Origin: Bacillus xiamenensis
GTDB taxonomy: Bacteria > Bacillota > Bacilli > Bacillales > Bacillaceae
Direction of reading: 5' to 3'
DNA length: 64,000 nucleotides
Assembly (NCBI RefSeq): GCF_000300535.1
Contig: NZ_AMSH01000002.1
Location: forward strand, 1-64,000
The notes under the pieces: model-generated
Seen by the model: the letters and a program-made list of their open reading frames with translations, nothing else
The model's database searches: none
Told to the model about the DNA's origin: nothing
Shown here: positions 8,812-19,181 of the stretch, piece after piece
How the letters are laid out: every line of letters starts with the position of its first letter
Position numbering within the stretch: the first letter of the stretch is position 1
Program-made: the position numbers and the translations under genes

Positions 8812-9943
8812 GTTCATACTGACGCTGCTTATGTGTATTTCTCTCATCTTCATGCCTGGCTGCTGGGATCAGAATTTATTAAAAAATATCTCTCTTGTAT
8901 TAACATCTGCTGTTGATCAAGGAGAGGATGACAACGCAAAGTATTCAATTACCTATCGAAAGGTGCAGCAGTCCCAAAGCATGGAGCAAGGAAATACAGG
9001 CAGTTACTTAACCACACTCCTCACAACGGAAGCACCTACTTTACGCAAGGCAAGATCGAACTTCAGCCGGATTGTGGACCAAAAAATCGACATATCCAAA
9101 ATGCGGGTCATGCTCATTGGTGATGAGTTTGCACAAAATCGCCTGCTCCCTTACCTAGATATGTTTTATCGCGATCCCAAAAGCCCTTTACTCGCAAACC
9201 TGGCTGTGGTACAAGGGGGAAGCTGTGTGGATGTGATCAACGAGCTACTGAAGGAAAAGCTCATTGTAAGCGACTATTTAAATAACTTAATCACAACCGC
9301 ATCACGCTCCTCCCAAGTAGCACCTAAAAACATTCAAAGTATCCGGTCTAAAATGCTCCAAACCGGCGAGGACTTCACACTGCCATTAATTCATTTCGAT
9401 CAATCGAAGAAATTAATCAGCGTAAAAGGGGTTGCACTATTTGATAATGAGAAAAAGAAGGGCGAGCTGTACGGTCAAGATGCGATCTTGCTCACCGTGA
9501 TGGATAATAAAATGGGCAGGTATGCCAATTTCACCAAAAAAATCAGAAATGACATGAAATTAAAGGAGAACAATTACATCACCATTCAAGTCACAGATAC
9601 AAAGAGAGATATCAAGATTGAGAATCCTGGTCACCGAGACTTAACATTTTCACTCGAATATGAATTCAAGACCTCGGTTCTCGAATACCCAAAAGATAAT
9701 CTAGATACAGACAAAAAAATTGAAATGCTCAACAAAAGACTTTCAGTCATTTTGACAAAAGAAGCAGAAAAAATCATCGCTACGATTCAAGAAGCGAATT
9801 CTGATGTTCTCAGCCTCGGCAGAAAATATCGGGTGAAACATTATGATGAGTATATGAAAATGAACTGGATAAAAGATTATCGCAAGGTGAAAATCATTCC
9901 AAAAATCAAAGTGAATATTACACAAACAGGCATTATTAGTTAA
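8801..9943 (+). CDS. Spore germinant receptor subunit C lipoprotein (GerA family)
   Basis: A 380-residue GerAC-type lipoprotein. The signal peptide ends at lipobox MPGC (Cys21) and is followed by WDQ, matching the CW(D/N) start common in GerAC proteins. The C-subunit sits on the outer face of the inner spore membrane and needs diacylglycerol attachment by Lgt. Last gene of the operon, ending at a hairpin/T-run. Confidence 0.93.
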   Translation: MRHRFILTLLMCISLIFMPGCWDQNLLKNISLVLTSAVDQGEDDNAKYSITYRKVQQSQSMEQGNTGSYLTTLLTTEAPTLRKARSNFSRIVDQKIDISKMRVMLIGDEFAQNRLLPYLDMFYRDPKSPLLANLAVVQGGSCVDVINELLKEKLIVSDYLNNLITTASRSSQVAPKNIQSIRSKMLQTGEDFTLPLIHFDQSKKLISVKGVALFDNEKKKGELYGQDAILLTVMDNKMGRYANFTKKIRNDMKLKENNYITIQVTDTKRDIKIENPGHRDLTFSLEYEFKTSVLEYPKDNLDTDKKIEMLNKRLSVILTKEAEKIIATIQEANSDVLSLGRKYRVKHYDEYMKMNWIKDYRKVKIIPKIKVNITQTGIIS

Positions 9944-9980
9944 GAAAAGGAAGACACCCTCTTTCTTTTCTTTTTTTTAT
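9942..9980 (+). terminator. Terminator of the germination operon
   Basis: AAGAAAAGGAAGA pairs imperfectly with TCTTTCTTTTCTT, followed by a run of T, just after the C-subunit stop. Confidence 0.6.
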
Positions 9981-9989
9981 TTTTTAAGA

Positions 9990-10037
9990 TTGTCTTTTCA
10001 ATGCTTTCGTGATAACCTATCTGTGTAAACGGTTACA
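9990..10037 (+). promoter_or_regulatory. rbs operon promoter with cre / RbsR operator
   Basis: A -35 TTGTCT (9990-9995) and -10 TAACCT (10013-10018) are 17 bases apart. At the expected transcription start lies TGTAAACGGTTACA (10024-10037), which fits the CcpA cre consensus TGWAANCGNTNWCA at every position and is nearly palindromic. RbsR is also a LacI-type protein, so both CcpA repression and RbsR autoregulation could act here; ribose genes in B. subtilis are known to be under both kinds of control. Confidence 0.75.
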
Positions 10038-10060
10038 CATTGACGAAGGGAGGCACTCCA

Positions 10061-11047
10061 TTGGCTACAATTAAAGATGTTGCAAAAGCTGCACAAGTGT
10101 CTGTTGCGACTGTTTCACGCGTGCTCAACGATACTGGATACGTCCATATTGATACGAAAACCCGAGTGACACAAGCGATGCAGGAGCTGAACTACTTCCC
10201 CAATGAAGTGGCACGATCCCTTTTTAAAAGAGAATCAAGATTAGTTGGTCTTATCTTACCTGATATCACTAACCCCTTCTTCCCTCAGCTGGCTAGAGGC
10301 GTTGAGGATGAGATACATGCGAACGGTTTTCGGTTATTATTCGGAAACAGTGATGAAGATCGAGAGAAGGAAATGGCCTATTTACAAACCTTTAAGCAAA
10401 ATCAAGTGGTCGGTGTCATCGCTGTCACAAACGAACCTGAATCGGATCTGTACAATGATGATGAGCTGCCTGTTGTGTTTTTAGACCGAACCGTTCCAAA
10501 CGCACCTTCTGTTTTTGCAGATGCTATGGCAGGCGGGAAAATAGCTGCAATGGAATTAATCAAACGCGGCAGCCAGCAGGTCACATTGCTAAAAGGGCCC
10601 GCTCATCTTCAAACAGCGCGGCAAAGATTCAAAGGCGCTCTCGATGTTCTGACTGAAGAAGGTGCCAACTTCCATGTGATGTCTAACGCTTCTTTTTCCT
10701 TTCAGGAAGCCCGAAAAAGCGCCAAGGCTCTGTTTCAGCTGTACCCTGAAACAGATGGCATTATTGCCAGCAATGACATCGTAGCAACAGCCGTCATACA
10801 CGAAGCGCTTCGAATCGGAAAAGCCATTCCAGATGAAGTCCAAATCATTGGATTTGATGATATTCCGCAAAGCGAACTGCTTTTCCCTTCTTTATCAACG
10901 ATACGGCAGCCCGCCTATGACATGGGGAAAGAAGCTGCAAAGCTGATCATCAAAGCCATTCAGAAGCAGCCAATAGATCAATCAGTTATTCAAATGCCCG
11001 TCTCTTTTATTGAACGAGAGACCACAAGAAAGGTGGATTCACAATGA
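10061..11047 (+). CDS. rbsR: Ribose operon repressor RbsR (LacI family)
   Basis: A 328-residue LacI/GalR regulator. The N-terminal helix-turn-helix is ATIKDVAKAAQVSVATVSRVLN, and a periplasmic-binding-protein-like sugar sensor domain follows from about residue 60. I chose the TTG at 10061: GAAGGGAGG sits 7 bases upstream, and the protein then begins MATIKDVAK as in the family. An ATG at 10040 would put the ribosome site inside the gene. It overlaps rbsK by 4 bases and is the first gene of rbsRKDACB. Confidence 0.95.
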   Translation: MATIKDVAKAAQVSVATVSRVLNDTGYVHIDTKTRVTQAMQELNYFPNEVARSLFKRESRLVGLILPDITNPFFPQLARGVEDEIHANGFRLLFGNSDEDREKEMAYLQTFKQNQVVGVIAVTNEPESDLYNDDELPVVFLDRTVPNAPSVFADAMAGGKIAAMELIKRGSQQVTLLKGPAHLQTARQRFKGALDVLTEEGANFHVMSNASFSFQEARKSAKALFQLYPETDGIIASNDIVATAVIHEALRIGKAIPDEVQIIGFDDIPQSELLFPSLSTIRQPAYDMGKEAAKLIIKAIQKQPIDQSVIQMPVSFIERETTRKVDSQ

Positions 11048-11922
11048 GTCAAATTGTTGTCGTAGGAAGCTGTTCCATGGATTTAGTTGTCACATCGAAT
11101 AAGCGGCCGAATGCCGGAGAGACCGTCTTGGGCGAATCATTTAAAACGGTCCCAGGCGGAAAAGGCGCCAATCAAGCCGTTGCAAGTGCAAGGCTGGGCG
11201 CAGATGTATATATGGTTGGCAGAGTCGGTGATGACGCTTACGGTCAGGACATTATTCGCAATTTACAAGCACAAGGTGTTCGCACCACCTATATGAAACC
11301 GGTTACCGATATGGAAAGCGGAACAGCTCATATCATTTTGGCAGAAGGAGATAACAGCATTGTTGTCGTCAAAGGAGCAAACAATGAGGTCACACCTCAC
11401 TATGTAAATGAGGCACTTTCTTCTATTGAAGACATTGGAATGGTCCTCATTCAGCAAGAAATTCCTGAAGAAACAGTCGAAGCCGTCTGCGCCATTTGCA
11501 GTGAGAAAGGGATTCCAGTCATCTTAAATCCCGCACCAGCTCGTCAAGTGTCTCAGCAAATATTAGATCAAGCTGCCTATATTACACCAAACGAGCACGA
11601 AGCAGCTCTTATGTTTGATGGACTCACAATAGCAGAAGCTTTGCGTCAATATCCAAACAAATTACTCATTACAGAAGGAAAAAATGGCGTACGATATTTT
11701 GATGGATCAAAAGAAGTATTAGTCCCGGGCTACCCTGTCAAAGCAGTCGATACAACAGGAGCGGGCGATACCTTTAACGGAGCTTTGGCTGTAGCACTAA
11801 TAGAAGGAAAGTCTCTGTATGACGCACTGGCCTTTGCAAATCTCGCAGCATCCATCTCTGTCACTAAATTTGGCGCACAAGGCGGCATGCCGACAAGAGA
11901 CGAATTGGAGAAGAAAGAATGA
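11044..11922 (+). CDS. rbsK: Ribokinase
   Basis: A 292-residue PfkB-family sugar kinase that phosphorylates D-ribose to ribose 5-phosphate. It shows the N-terminal signature [15 protein letters not shown] and the C-terminal ATP/anion-hole motif [13 protein letters not shown] with the catalytic Asp. The start overlaps rbsR and the end overlaps rbsD as ATGA. Confidence 0.97.
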   Translation: MSQIVVVGSCSMDLVVTSNKRPNAGETVLGESFKTVPGGKGANQAVASARLGADVYMVGRVGDDAYGQDIIRNLQAQGVRTTYMKPVTDMESGTAHIILAEGDNSIVVVKGANNEVTPHYVNEALSSIEDIGMVLIQQEIPEETVEAVCAICSEKGIPVILNPAPARQVSQQILDQAAYITPNEHEAALMFDGLTIAEALRQYPNKLLITEGKNGVRYFDGSKEVLVPGYPVKAVDTTGAGDTFNGALAVALIEGKSLYDALAFANLAASISVTKFGAQGGMPTRDELEKKE

Positions 11923-12311
11923 AAAAAAACGGCATATTAAATAGTCATATCGCCAAGGTGCTTGCTGACCTTGGTCATACAGATACAATCGTTATCGCTG
12001 ACTGCGGTCTGCCAATTCCAGCAGGTCCAATCAAGATCGACCTTGCATTATCAATCGGCACACCATCTTTTCAGGAGGTCACCTCCCTCCTGCTTCAGGA
12101 AATGGCCGTTGAAAAAATCACCGTAGCCAGTGAAATCAAAGAAGCCAATAAGAGCGATCATTTGTTTTTAAAGAAAGCGCTCTCACATCCGTTAGATGAA
12201 GTAGACCACGAGACTTTCAAAGACATGACCAAACAGGCAAAAGCAGTCATTCGAACGGGCGAAGCGACCCCATACGCAAACTGCATTCTTCATGCCGGTG
12301 TCATCTTTTAA
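11919..12311 (+). CDS. rbsD: D-ribose pyranase
   Basis: A 130-residue RbsD/FucU-family mutarotase that converts beta-pyranose ribose to the furanose form used by ribokinase. The active-site region [20 protein letters not shown] contains the catalytic His. It is coupled to rbsK by a 4-base overlap. Confidence 0.96.
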   Translation: MKKNGILNSHIAKVLADLGHTDTIVIADCGLPIPAGPIKIDLALSIGTPSFQEVTSLLLQEMAVEKITVASEIKEANKSDHLFLKKALSHPLDEVDHETFKDMTKQAKAVIRTGEATPYANCILHAGVIF

Positions 12312-12326
12312 AAGGAGGAACCACAT

Positions 12327-13808
12327 ATGAACATTGAGATGCATAACATCCATAAGGCCTTTGGGAAAAACACCGTTCTATCCGGGGTCTCCTTTGACCT
12401 CGTCACAGGTGAAGTCCATGCGCTCATGGGTGAAAACGGAGCAGGAAAATCCACTTTAATGAACCTGCTGACAGGCCTTTATTCAGTGGATCAAGGAACG
12501 ATTCAAATTGACGGAAAAGAAACCGCTTTCAAAATTCCGAAAGAAGCTGAACAGCACGGAATCGCCTTCATTCATCAGGAGCTGAACATATGGCCTGATA
12601 TGACCGTACTCGAGAATTTATTCATTGGAAAAGAAATCTATACAAAGCTTGGTCTCCTAGACACCAAGAAAATGAAAGCCCTCGCCCAAGCGCAGCTGGA
12701 CCGATTGTCTGTCAACCTCTCACTTGATCAAGAGGCAGGAAGCTGTTCTGTAGGACAAAAACAGATGATTGAGATTGCAAAAGCGTTAATGACAGATGCG
12801 AAGGTCATCATCATGGATGAACCAACGGCTGCTCTCACAGACCGAGAGATTGACAAGCTATTTCAGGTCATTGAATCACTCAAAAAAGAAGGCGTTTCCA
12901 TCGTCTATATTTCTCACCGTATGGAGGAAATCTTTGCGATCTGTGATCGGATCACGATCATGCGTGACGGAAAAACGGTTGATACGAAAGCTATACCAGA
13001 CACGAATTTTCATGAAGTCGTCAAAAAAATGGTCGGCCGCGAATTAACAGATCGTTACCCTGAGCGCACACCTTCTAAAGGTGATGTTGTCCTAGAGGTC
13101 AAACAAGCGACGAGGAAAGGACGATTTCAAGATATCAGTTTCTCAGTCAGAGCAGGAGAAATCGTTGGTGTCGCCGGCTTAATGGGAGCTGGCCGGACGG
13201 AAATGATGCGATCGCTATTTGGCCTCGATTCACTTGACCAAGGGGAAATCTGGGTACACGGAAAAAAGGCTGTCATTAAAAAGCCCAGTGATGCCGTCAA
13301 GCTAGGCATTGGCTTTATCACAGAGGATCGCAAAGATGAAGGACTGATGCTGGATGCATCTATTCGAGAAAACATCAGTTTACCTAACTTAGACAGCTTC
13401 TCTCCAAAGGGGCTGATTGACAAGAAAAATGAACAAGATTTTGTAGACCTGCTCATCAAAAGGCTGACGATCAAAACTGCTTCATCTGAAATTTCTGCAC
13501 GCAGCCTGTCTGGTGGAAATCAGCAAAAAGTCGTCATCGCCAAATGGATCGGCATTCAGCCGAAGGTATTGATTCTAGATGAGCCGACAAGAGGTGTTGA
13601 CGTCGGGGCGAAACGAGAAATCTATCAGCTCATGAACGAGCTGACGGATCGAGGCGTTGCGATTTTGATGGTCTCCTCTGAGCTCCCAGAAGTTCTAGGG
13701 ATGAGCGACCGAGTGCTGGTCATTCATGAAGGAACCATCAGCGGAGAATTAGATAAAACAGAAGCCACACAAGAACGAATTATGACACTAGCTACAGGAG
13801 GGAAGTAA
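12327..13808 (+). CDS. rbsA: Ribose ABC transporter ATP-binding protein
   Basis: A 493-residue protein with two fused nucleotide-binding domains. The first has Walker [10 protein letters not shown] and Walker [12 protein letters not shown]; the second has the degenerate Walker A region GLMGAGRTE, signature [14 protein letters not shown] and [15 protein letters not shown]. This asymmetric tandem layout is characteristic of RbsA/MglA transporters. It energises RbsC. RBS AAAGGAGG precedes the ATG. Confidence 0.97.
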   Translation: MNIEMHNIHKAFGKNTVLSGVSFDLVTGEVHALMGENGAGKSTLMNLLTGLYSVDQGTIQIDGKETAFKIPKEAEQHGIAFIHQELNIWPDMTVLENLFIGKEIYTKLGLLDTKKMKALAQAQLDRLSVNLSLDQEAGSCSVGQKQMIEIAKALMTDAKVIIMDEPTAALTDREIDKLFQVIESLKKEGVSIVYISHRMEEIFAICDRITIMRDGKTVDTKAIPDTNFHEVVKKMVGRELTDRYPERTPSKGDVVLEVKQATRKGRFQDISFSVRAGEIVGVAGLMGAGRTEMMRSLFGLDSLDQGEIWVHGKKAVIKKPSDAVKLGIGFITEDRKDEGLMLDASIRENISLPNLDSFSPKGLIDKKNEQDFVDLLIKRLTIKTASSEISARSLSGGNQQKVVIAKWIGIQPKVLILDEPTRGVDVGAKREIYQLMNELTDRGVAILMVSSELPEVLGMSDRVLVIHEGTISGELDKTEATQERIMTLATGGK

Positions 13809-13809
13809 C

Positions 13810-14763
13810 ATGAAACCACTTACTTCAAATGGACGATTCGACCACATCATGCAAAAGCTTGGGCCATTCTTAGGACTCATCATCCTTGTCGCCATTGTTT
13901 CTATTTTAAATCCAGCCTTTTTAGAGCCATTAAACATTTTAAACTTACTAAGACAAATCTCCATTAATGCCCTCATTGCCTTTGGAATGACGTTTGTTAT
14001 TTTAACCGGAGGGATTGATTTGTCTGTCGGTGCAATTCTAGCGCTGTCTAGTGCTCTGACCGCCGGCTTTATTGTGTCTGGCATGGACCCGATTCTCGCC
14101 ATCATCGTTGGATGTATCATCGGTGCCATTCTTGGAATGGTCAACGGTCTTTTAATTACAAAAGGAAAGATGGCTCCTTTTATCGCAACACTTGCCACGA
14201 TGACGATTTTCAGAGGATTGACGCTTGTTTATACAGACGGAAACCCCATTACAGGGTTAGGCTCTAACTATGCGTTTCAGCTATTTGGCCGCGGATATTT
14301 CTTAGGTATCCCTGTTCCAGCGATCACCACGCTTCTCACCTTTATTGTGCTTTGGGTGCTGCTTCATAAAACACCTTTCGGCAGAAGAACGTATGCCATC
14401 GGAGGAAATGAAAAAGCTGCGCTCATCTCAGGCATTAAAGTACCACGCGTGAAAATCATGATTTATTCATTAGCGGGCTTCATGTCTGCTTTAGCAGGGG
14501 CGATTTTAACCTCTCGACTAAACTCTGCTCAGCCAACAGCTGGTACGTCGTATGAGCTTGATGCGATTGCTGCCGTTGTACTTGGCGGGACAAGCCTGTC
14601 TGGCGGAAGAGGACGCATTGTTGGCACACTGATCGGGGTACTCATCATCGGGGTCTTGAACAATGGGATGAACTTACTTGGTGTTTCATCATTCTATCAG
14701 TCTGTTGTGAAAGGGATTGTCATCTTGATTGCAGTCCTACTCGACAGAAAGAAATCTGCTTAA
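13810..14763 (+). CDS. rbsC: Ribose ABC transporter permease
   Basis: A 317-residue membrane permease of the RbsC/XylH type with about eight to ten membrane segments. Family motifs include GMTFVILTGGIDLSVG and DAIAAVVLGGTSLSGGRG. It starts 2 bases after the rbsA stop. Confidence 0.97.
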   Translation: MKPLTSNGRFDHIMQKLGPFLGLIILVAIVSILNPAFLEPLNILNLLRQISINALIAFGMTFVILTGGIDLSVGAILALSSALTAGFIVSGMDPILAIIVGCIIGAILGMVNGLLITKGKMAPFIATLATMTIFRGLTLVYTDGNPITGLGSNYAFQLFGRGYFLGIPVPAITTLLTFIVLWVLLHKTPFGRRTYAIGGNEKAALISGIKVPRVKIMIYSLAGFMSALAGAILTSRLNSAQPTAGTSYELDAIAAVVLGGTSLSGGRGRIVGTLIGVLIIGVLNNGMNLLGVSSFYQSVVKGIVILIAVLLDRKKSA

Positions 14764-14776
14764 GGAGGCAGCTGCT

Positions 14777-15694
14777 ATGAAAAAATATGTAATCCTGATC
14801 ATGACTCTCTCATTATTCATGCTTTCTGCCTGCTCGCTAGAACCGCCAGAGTGGGCCAAATCAACAAAGGATGGCAAGAAAAAAGATATTAAAATTGGTC
14901 TGTCGATCTCGACGTTAAATAACCCATTCTTCGTTTCTCTCAAAAACGGTGTGACAAAAGAAGCGAAAAAGCTTGGCATTGAAGTGGTCATTGCAGATGC
15001 ACAAAATGATTCAGCCAAACAAACAAGTGATGTTGAAGATTTAATTCAACAAGGGGTCGATGCATTACTCATTAACCCAGCCGATTCCTCTGCCATCTCA
15101 ACCGCTGTCGAATCAGCAAATGCTTCAAATATACCTGTCATCACATTAGACCGCTCAGCAGAAAGTGGAAAGGTAGAAGCACTCGTTGCCTCAGATAACA
15201 TCAAAGGCGGCGAAATGGCAGCGAACTTTATGATCGACAAGGTTGGTAAAGGAGCAAAAGTGGCTGAACTAGAAGGTGTACCAGGCGCTTCTGCGACACG
15301 TGAACGAGGAAAAGGCTTCCATCAAATTGCAGACAAAGAGTTAGATGTGACAGCCAAACAAGCCGCTGACTTTGACCGGACAAAAGGACTGAATGTCATG
15401 GAAAACCTGCTTCAAGGTAATCCAGACATCAAAGCCGTTTTTGCCCATAATGATGAAATGGCACTTGGCGCTTTAGAAGCGATCCAAAGTTCTGGAAAAG
15501 ACATCCTTGTCGTCGGCTTTGACGGAAACGAAGATGCACTGAACTCGATCAAAGCAGGAAAGCTATCCGCAACAGTCGCGCAGCAGCCAGAGCTGATCGG
15601 TCAGCTGGCAGTCGACGCTGCAAGCGATGTATTAAAAGGCAAGAAAGTAGAGAAAAACATTGCAGCTCCATTGAAACTCGAACAAAAGAAATAA
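14777..15694 (+). CDS. rbsB: Ribose-binding lipoprotein
   Basis: A 305-residue periplasmic-binding-protein-1-like sugar-binding protein, anchored as a lipoprotein (LFMLSAC, Cys19). It delivers D-ribose to RbsC. Fold motifs include LNNPFFVSLKNGV and HNDEMALGALEAI. I chose the ATG at 14777 because TAAGGAGG lies about 8 bases upstream; an upstream in-frame ATG lies inside rbsC. Last gene of the operon, followed by a terminator. Confidence 0.96.
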   Translation: MKKYVILIMTLSLFMLSACSLEPPEWAKSTKDGKKKDIKIGLSISTLNNPFFVSLKNGVTKEAKKLGIEVVIADAQNDSAKQTSDVEDLIQQGVDALLINPADSSAISTAVESANASNIPVITLDRSAESGKVEALVASDNIKGGEMAANFMIDKVGKGAKVAELEGVPGASATRERGKGFHQIADKELDVTAKQAADFDRTKGLNVMENLLQGNPDIKAVFAHNDEMALGALEAIQSSGKDILVVGFDGNEDALNSIKAGKLSATVAQQPELIGQLAVDAASDVLKGKKVEKNIAAPLKLEQKK

Positions 15695-15700
15695 ACACTA

Positions 15701-15726
15701 AACCCCCGGCAACCTCGGGGGTTTTT
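15701..15726 (+). terminator. Terminator of the rbs operon
   Basis: AACCCCCG, short loop, CGGGGGTT, then TTTT, 7 bases after the rbsB stop. Confidence 0.9.
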
Positions 15727-15730
15727 CACA

Positions 15731-16348
15731 TTATTCTGGTCTTTTCAGCACAAAGGACGTGCCTAAATGGGCATAATCATTTCCCGCTAAACGCGCAACT
15801 GGCTTCAATTCATGAGTAGAAACATAGCCTTTTTCCGCATCATAAACAGTCTCATCTAAATGCGCACACACCACCCGTCCAATGATATGATCGACTGTGA
15901 TCTCCCCTTCATCATTTTGAAAGGTGAGATGCTTTTCCAGCTGACATTCAAAGCGAATGCGCGCTTCCTGAACCCCCGGCACTGAAACGACATGGCTCTT
16001 CACTTGATGAAGACCGGTGCGATCCAGCTCACTCTCTTCCTGCGGCAAAGTAGCAGCTGTTTCATTAATATCTTCGATCATCGCTTCATCACTCACATGG
16101 ACCACAAACTCTTCCCTGTCGATGATATGCTGCGCTGTATCTTTCATCTGTCCTTGACGTCGCCCGATAGAAACAGCGATGAGCGGCGGGTGTCCGCTGA
16201 CGACATTAAAGAAACTAAATGGTGCGGCATTGACGACATGTTCTTTAGACAGACTTGTAATAAACGCAATGGGTCTTGGAACAATGGAACCAGATAATAA
16301 TTTATATGCTTCTTTTCGTGACAGCTGATCCATTTGTAATGTAATCAC
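15731..16348 (-). CDS. ywrF: Flavin reductase-like FMN-binding protein (YwrF)
   Basis: A 205-residue protein of the flavin reductase-like, FMN-binding split-barrel family, with motifs SGSIVPRPIAFITSL and NAAPFSFFNVVSGHPPL. Members bind FMN and often reduce flavin for partner monooxygenases; the substrate here is unknown. I chose the GTG at 16348, about 10 bases after GAGGAGG; an upstream GTG is only one base from that site. It is followed upstream by alsR in the same direction, as in B. subtilis. Confidence 0.85.
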   Translation of the reverse strand: MITLQMDQLSRKEAYKLLSGSIVPRPIAFITSLSKEHVVNAAPFSFFNVVSGHPPLIAVSIGRRQGQMKDTAQHIIDREEFVVHVSDEAMIEDINETAATLPQEESELDRTGLHQVKSHVVSVPGVQEARIRFECQLEKHLTFQNDEGEITVDHIIGRVVCAHLDETVYDAEKGYVSTHELKPVARLAGNDYAHLGTSFVLKRPE

Positions 16349-16380
16349 TTCAAGCACGCCTCCTCTTTTATGTAACGACA

Positions 16381-17295
16381 TCATACCATGTCTATCTCTG
16401 TCTGCCCTTGCTCCGGCTCAGCGCGATGGAGTATATGGTGGACAAGATGAAATAAAGCCGGATTATGGTTTTCTCGTCTATAGGAAATGGTCCATTCCGC
16501 CAGCAGCTGTTCATCTTCAATTGACCGATACACCACATCTAAGTTAAATAAACGACGGGCTGATTTTGGAATGACAGCAATACCGATACCTGCTGTAACA
16601 AGTCCAATAACCATTTGATATTCCGCCGCTTCCTGCACGATATTCGGAGAAAATCCATACTTTTCACATAGCAGAATAAAGTGCTGATAAAGGGACGGCC
16701 ACGATTCCTTACATAAAGAAATAATCGGTTCATGACGAATATCTTCAATGGTGACCGTTTCTTTTTTGGCCAATGGATGATTTTTCGGAATCGCAAAAAT
16801 ACATTCACTTTGTTTCATTAAACGACTGACCAGTTCTTCATGCGGTGAGGTAGGATGTAAAAATCCAATATCAATTTCCCCGTTCAAAAGTGCCCTGAGC
16901 TGCTGCGGTACAGAAAGCTGCTTCAGCTCAATACTGACAGAGGGATAGAGCTCTCTGAATTCACGTACAACTGGCGGCAGAATATCATACGTCGCTGTTC
17001 CAACAAAACCAATGATGATTTTTCCAAGCTCCCCTCTTGCTGTATGACGGGCATGATCGACGGCTTTATCCAGCTGATGCAGCACGCCCCGGACCTCATG
17101 TAAAAAAACCTTCCCAGCAGCCGTTAACTCCACCACTCGTTTAGACCGGTGAAACAAAGGAAATCCCAATTCTTCCTCAAACTGCTTAATTTGCTGACTA
17201 AGTGGAGGCTGTGTCATATTCAATCGTGCGGCCGCTCTGCCGAAATGCAGCTCCTCCGCCACTGTGACAAAATACTGCAAATGTCTCAGTTCCAT
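16381..17295 (-). CDS. alsR: LysR-type activator of acetoin synthesis AlsR
   Basis: A 304-residue LysR-family regulator. Residues 1-60 hold the winged helix-turn-helix (MELRHLQYFVTVAEELHFGR) and the rest is the effector domain. It is divergent from alsSD, which AlsR activates in response to acetate, acid and low oxygen in B. subtilis. The ATG at 17295 was chosen because it gives the canonical MELRHL start and has GAGGAG upstream. Confidence 0.94.
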   Translation of the reverse strand: MELRHLQYFVTVAEELHFGRAAARLNMTQPPLSQQIKQFEEELGFPLFHRSKRVVELTAAGKVFLHEVRGVLHQLDKAVDHARHTARGELGKIIIGFVGTATYDILPPVVREFRELYPSVSIELKQLSVPQQLRALLNGEIDIGFLHPTSPHEELVSRLMKQSECIFAIPKNHPLAKKETVTIEDIRHEPIISLCKESWPSLYQHFILLCEKYGFSPNIVQEAAEYQMVIGLVTAGIGIAVIPKSARRLFNLDVVYRSIEDEQLLAEWTISYRRENHNPALFHLVHHILHRAEPEQGQTEIDMV

Positions 17296-17352
17296 CCTTT
17301 CACTCCTCACACACTTATTCGTGAAACATATTAAAACTACGTTAAACATATA

Positions 17353-17410
17353 TTGGAAAATCTAATTTGTGAAATGTATAGTAAATCATATCATGAAAAT
17401 ATATTTTCAT
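17353..17410 (+). promoter_or_regulatory. alsSD promoter region with an 18-bp palindrome
   Basis: A -35-like TTGGAA (17353-17358) and -10-like TATAGT (17377-17382) are 18 bases apart. A perfect palindrome, ATGAAAATATATTTTCAT (17393-17410), lies at about +5 to +22 of the expected transcript. It could be an operator or an AlsR-related site. Direct assignment to AlsR is not possible from sequence alone. Confidence 0.45.
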
Positions 17411-17445
17411 AAAAAATTTTACTTGCCGAAAGGAGTGCGGGGTAC

Positions 17446-19146
17446 ATGAATTCTCAGACACAACCCCTAACAAAACGAGGAGCAGAGTTGATTGTCGATA
17501 CGCTGATTGCTCAAGGTGTGACCCATGTTTTTGCGATTCCAGGCGCAAAAATTGATGCGGTATTTGATGTATTGAAAGACAGAGGTCCAGAGCTTGTACT
17601 ATGCAGGCATGAACAAAATGCAGCCTTTATGGCAGCAGCTGTCGGCCGTTTAACTGGTAAACCAGGTGTTTGTCTCGTCACATCAGGTCCTGGCGCATCC
17701 AATTTAGCGACAGGTCTATTAACAGCCAACACGGAAGGTGACCCTGTTGTTGCAATCGCTGGAAACGTCATGCGTGCGGATCGGCTCAAACGAACACATC
17801 AATCACTCGACAATGCGGCATTATTCAAACCAGTGACAAAATATAGCGTTGAAGTACAAGACGTAAACAATATACCAGAAGCATTAACAAATGCTTTTCG
17901 CGCGGCACAAAGTGGTCAAGCTGGAGCAGCATTTATCAGCTTTCCACAAGATGTCGTGACAGAACACACCACACAAACACCAGTGTCTGCTCACCCTTCT
18001 CCAGAACTAGGTCCTGCACCGGATGCTCTCATCAGTTCGGCCATCGCCAAAATTCAAAATGCGCACTTATCTGTTGCGATTGTGGGAATGAAAGCTAGTC
18101 GTCCTGCTGCGGCAAATGCCACAAGAAAATTATTAAAAACACTTGGTATCCCATTTGTCGAAACGTACCAAGGAGCCGGCGTTCTTTCAAGAGAGCTTGA
18201 GCCTCAATATGTGGGCAGAATCGGCTTATTCCGTAATCAGCCAGGAGATCTTCTCATTGAACAAGCAGATGTTGTGTTAACCATCGGCTTTGATCCCATC
18301 GAGTATGATCCGAAGCATTGGAACCTAAAGCCGCAGCAGCGTCAAATCATCCATGTTGATGACATCCAGGCAGATATCGACCATTTTTACGAACCTGCGC
18401 TTGAGCTTGTGGGCAATATATCTGAAACCGTCCAACATCTAGCCCTCGACAGCGTTCCACTTTCACTATGCAAAGAGAACGTAGATCTCGTCACTGATTT
18501 ACAAGAGCTTTTAAACGACATCGAAAAAGCACCGGAAAGAGAAAGTCATTTATCTCACCCGCTGGATGTCATTCATACGTTGAGAAGACTCATTCCAGAT
18601 GACACGAAGGTCACATGTGATATCGGCTCTCATGCCATTTGGATGTCACGTCACTTCCGCGTCTATGAACCGAATACTTTCCTGGTGAGTAACGGCATGC
18701 AAACCCTCGGCGTGGCCTTACCATGGGCGATTGCCGCTTCCATACTGAATCCAGATGAAAAAATTATTTCGGTCTCTGGGGATGGCGGTTTTCTCTTCTC
18801 TGCGATGGAATTAGAAACAGCCGTACGAATGAAAACAAACCTCGTTCATCTCGTTTGGAACGACAGCACATACGATATGGTGGCTTTCCAGCAGGAAATG
18901 AAATATAAGCGCACATCTTGTGTTGAGTTCGGCCAGATCGACTTAGTGAAATATGCCGAAAGCTTTGGAGCAACTGGATTACGCGTGAACTCACCTGAAG
19001 AGCTTTCAACAGTCCTTCAAAAGGGTATAAACATAGAAGGACCTGTCATTATTGATATACCGATTGACTATCAAGACAACCCAGACCTCGCCAGTCAAAA
19101 ATGGCCAGAAGTCTTTCGTGAAAAACGAACGTTACATGTCAGATAA
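17446..19146 (+). CDS. alsS: Catabolic acetolactate synthase AlsS
   Basis: A 566-residue thiamine pyrophosphate enzyme. The catalytic Glu lies in [16 protein letters not shown] near residue 60, and the C-terminal TPP/Mg motif is [18 protein letters not shown]. It condenses two pyruvates to acetolactate with CO2 loss, the first step of acetoin formation. A catabolic role is indicated by linkage to alsR and alsD and the absence of a regulatory small subunit. Confidence 0.96.
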   Translation: MNSQTQPLTKRGAELIVDTLIAQGVTHVFAIPGAKIDAVFDVLKDRGPELVLCRHEQNAAFMAAAVGRLTGKPGVCLVTSGPGASNLATGLLTANTEGDPVVAIAGNVMRADRLKRTHQSLDNAALFKPVTKYSVEVQDVNNIPEALTNAFRAAQSGQAGAAFISFPQDVVTEHTTQTPVSAHPSPELGPAPDALISSAIAKIQNAHLSVAIVGMKASRPAAANATRKLLKTLGIPFVETYQGAGVLSRELEPQYVGRIGLFRNQPGDLLIEQADVVLTIGFDPIEYDPKHWNLKPQQRQIIHVDDIQADIDHFYEPALELVGNISETVQHLALDSVPLSLCKENVDLVTDLQELLNDIEKAPERESHLSHPLDVIHTLRRLIPDDTKVTCDIGSHAIWMSRHFRVYEPNTFLVSNGMQTLGVALPWAIAASILNPDEKIISVSGDGGFLFSAMELETAVRMKTNLVHLVWNDSTYDMVAFQQEMKYKRTSCVEFGQIDLVKYAESFGATGLRVNSPEELSTVLQKGINIEGPVIIDIPIDYQDNPDLASQKWPEVFREKRTLHVR

Positions 19147-19181
19147 GACTTCCATACATGACATCAAAGGAGTGAGCGAAT

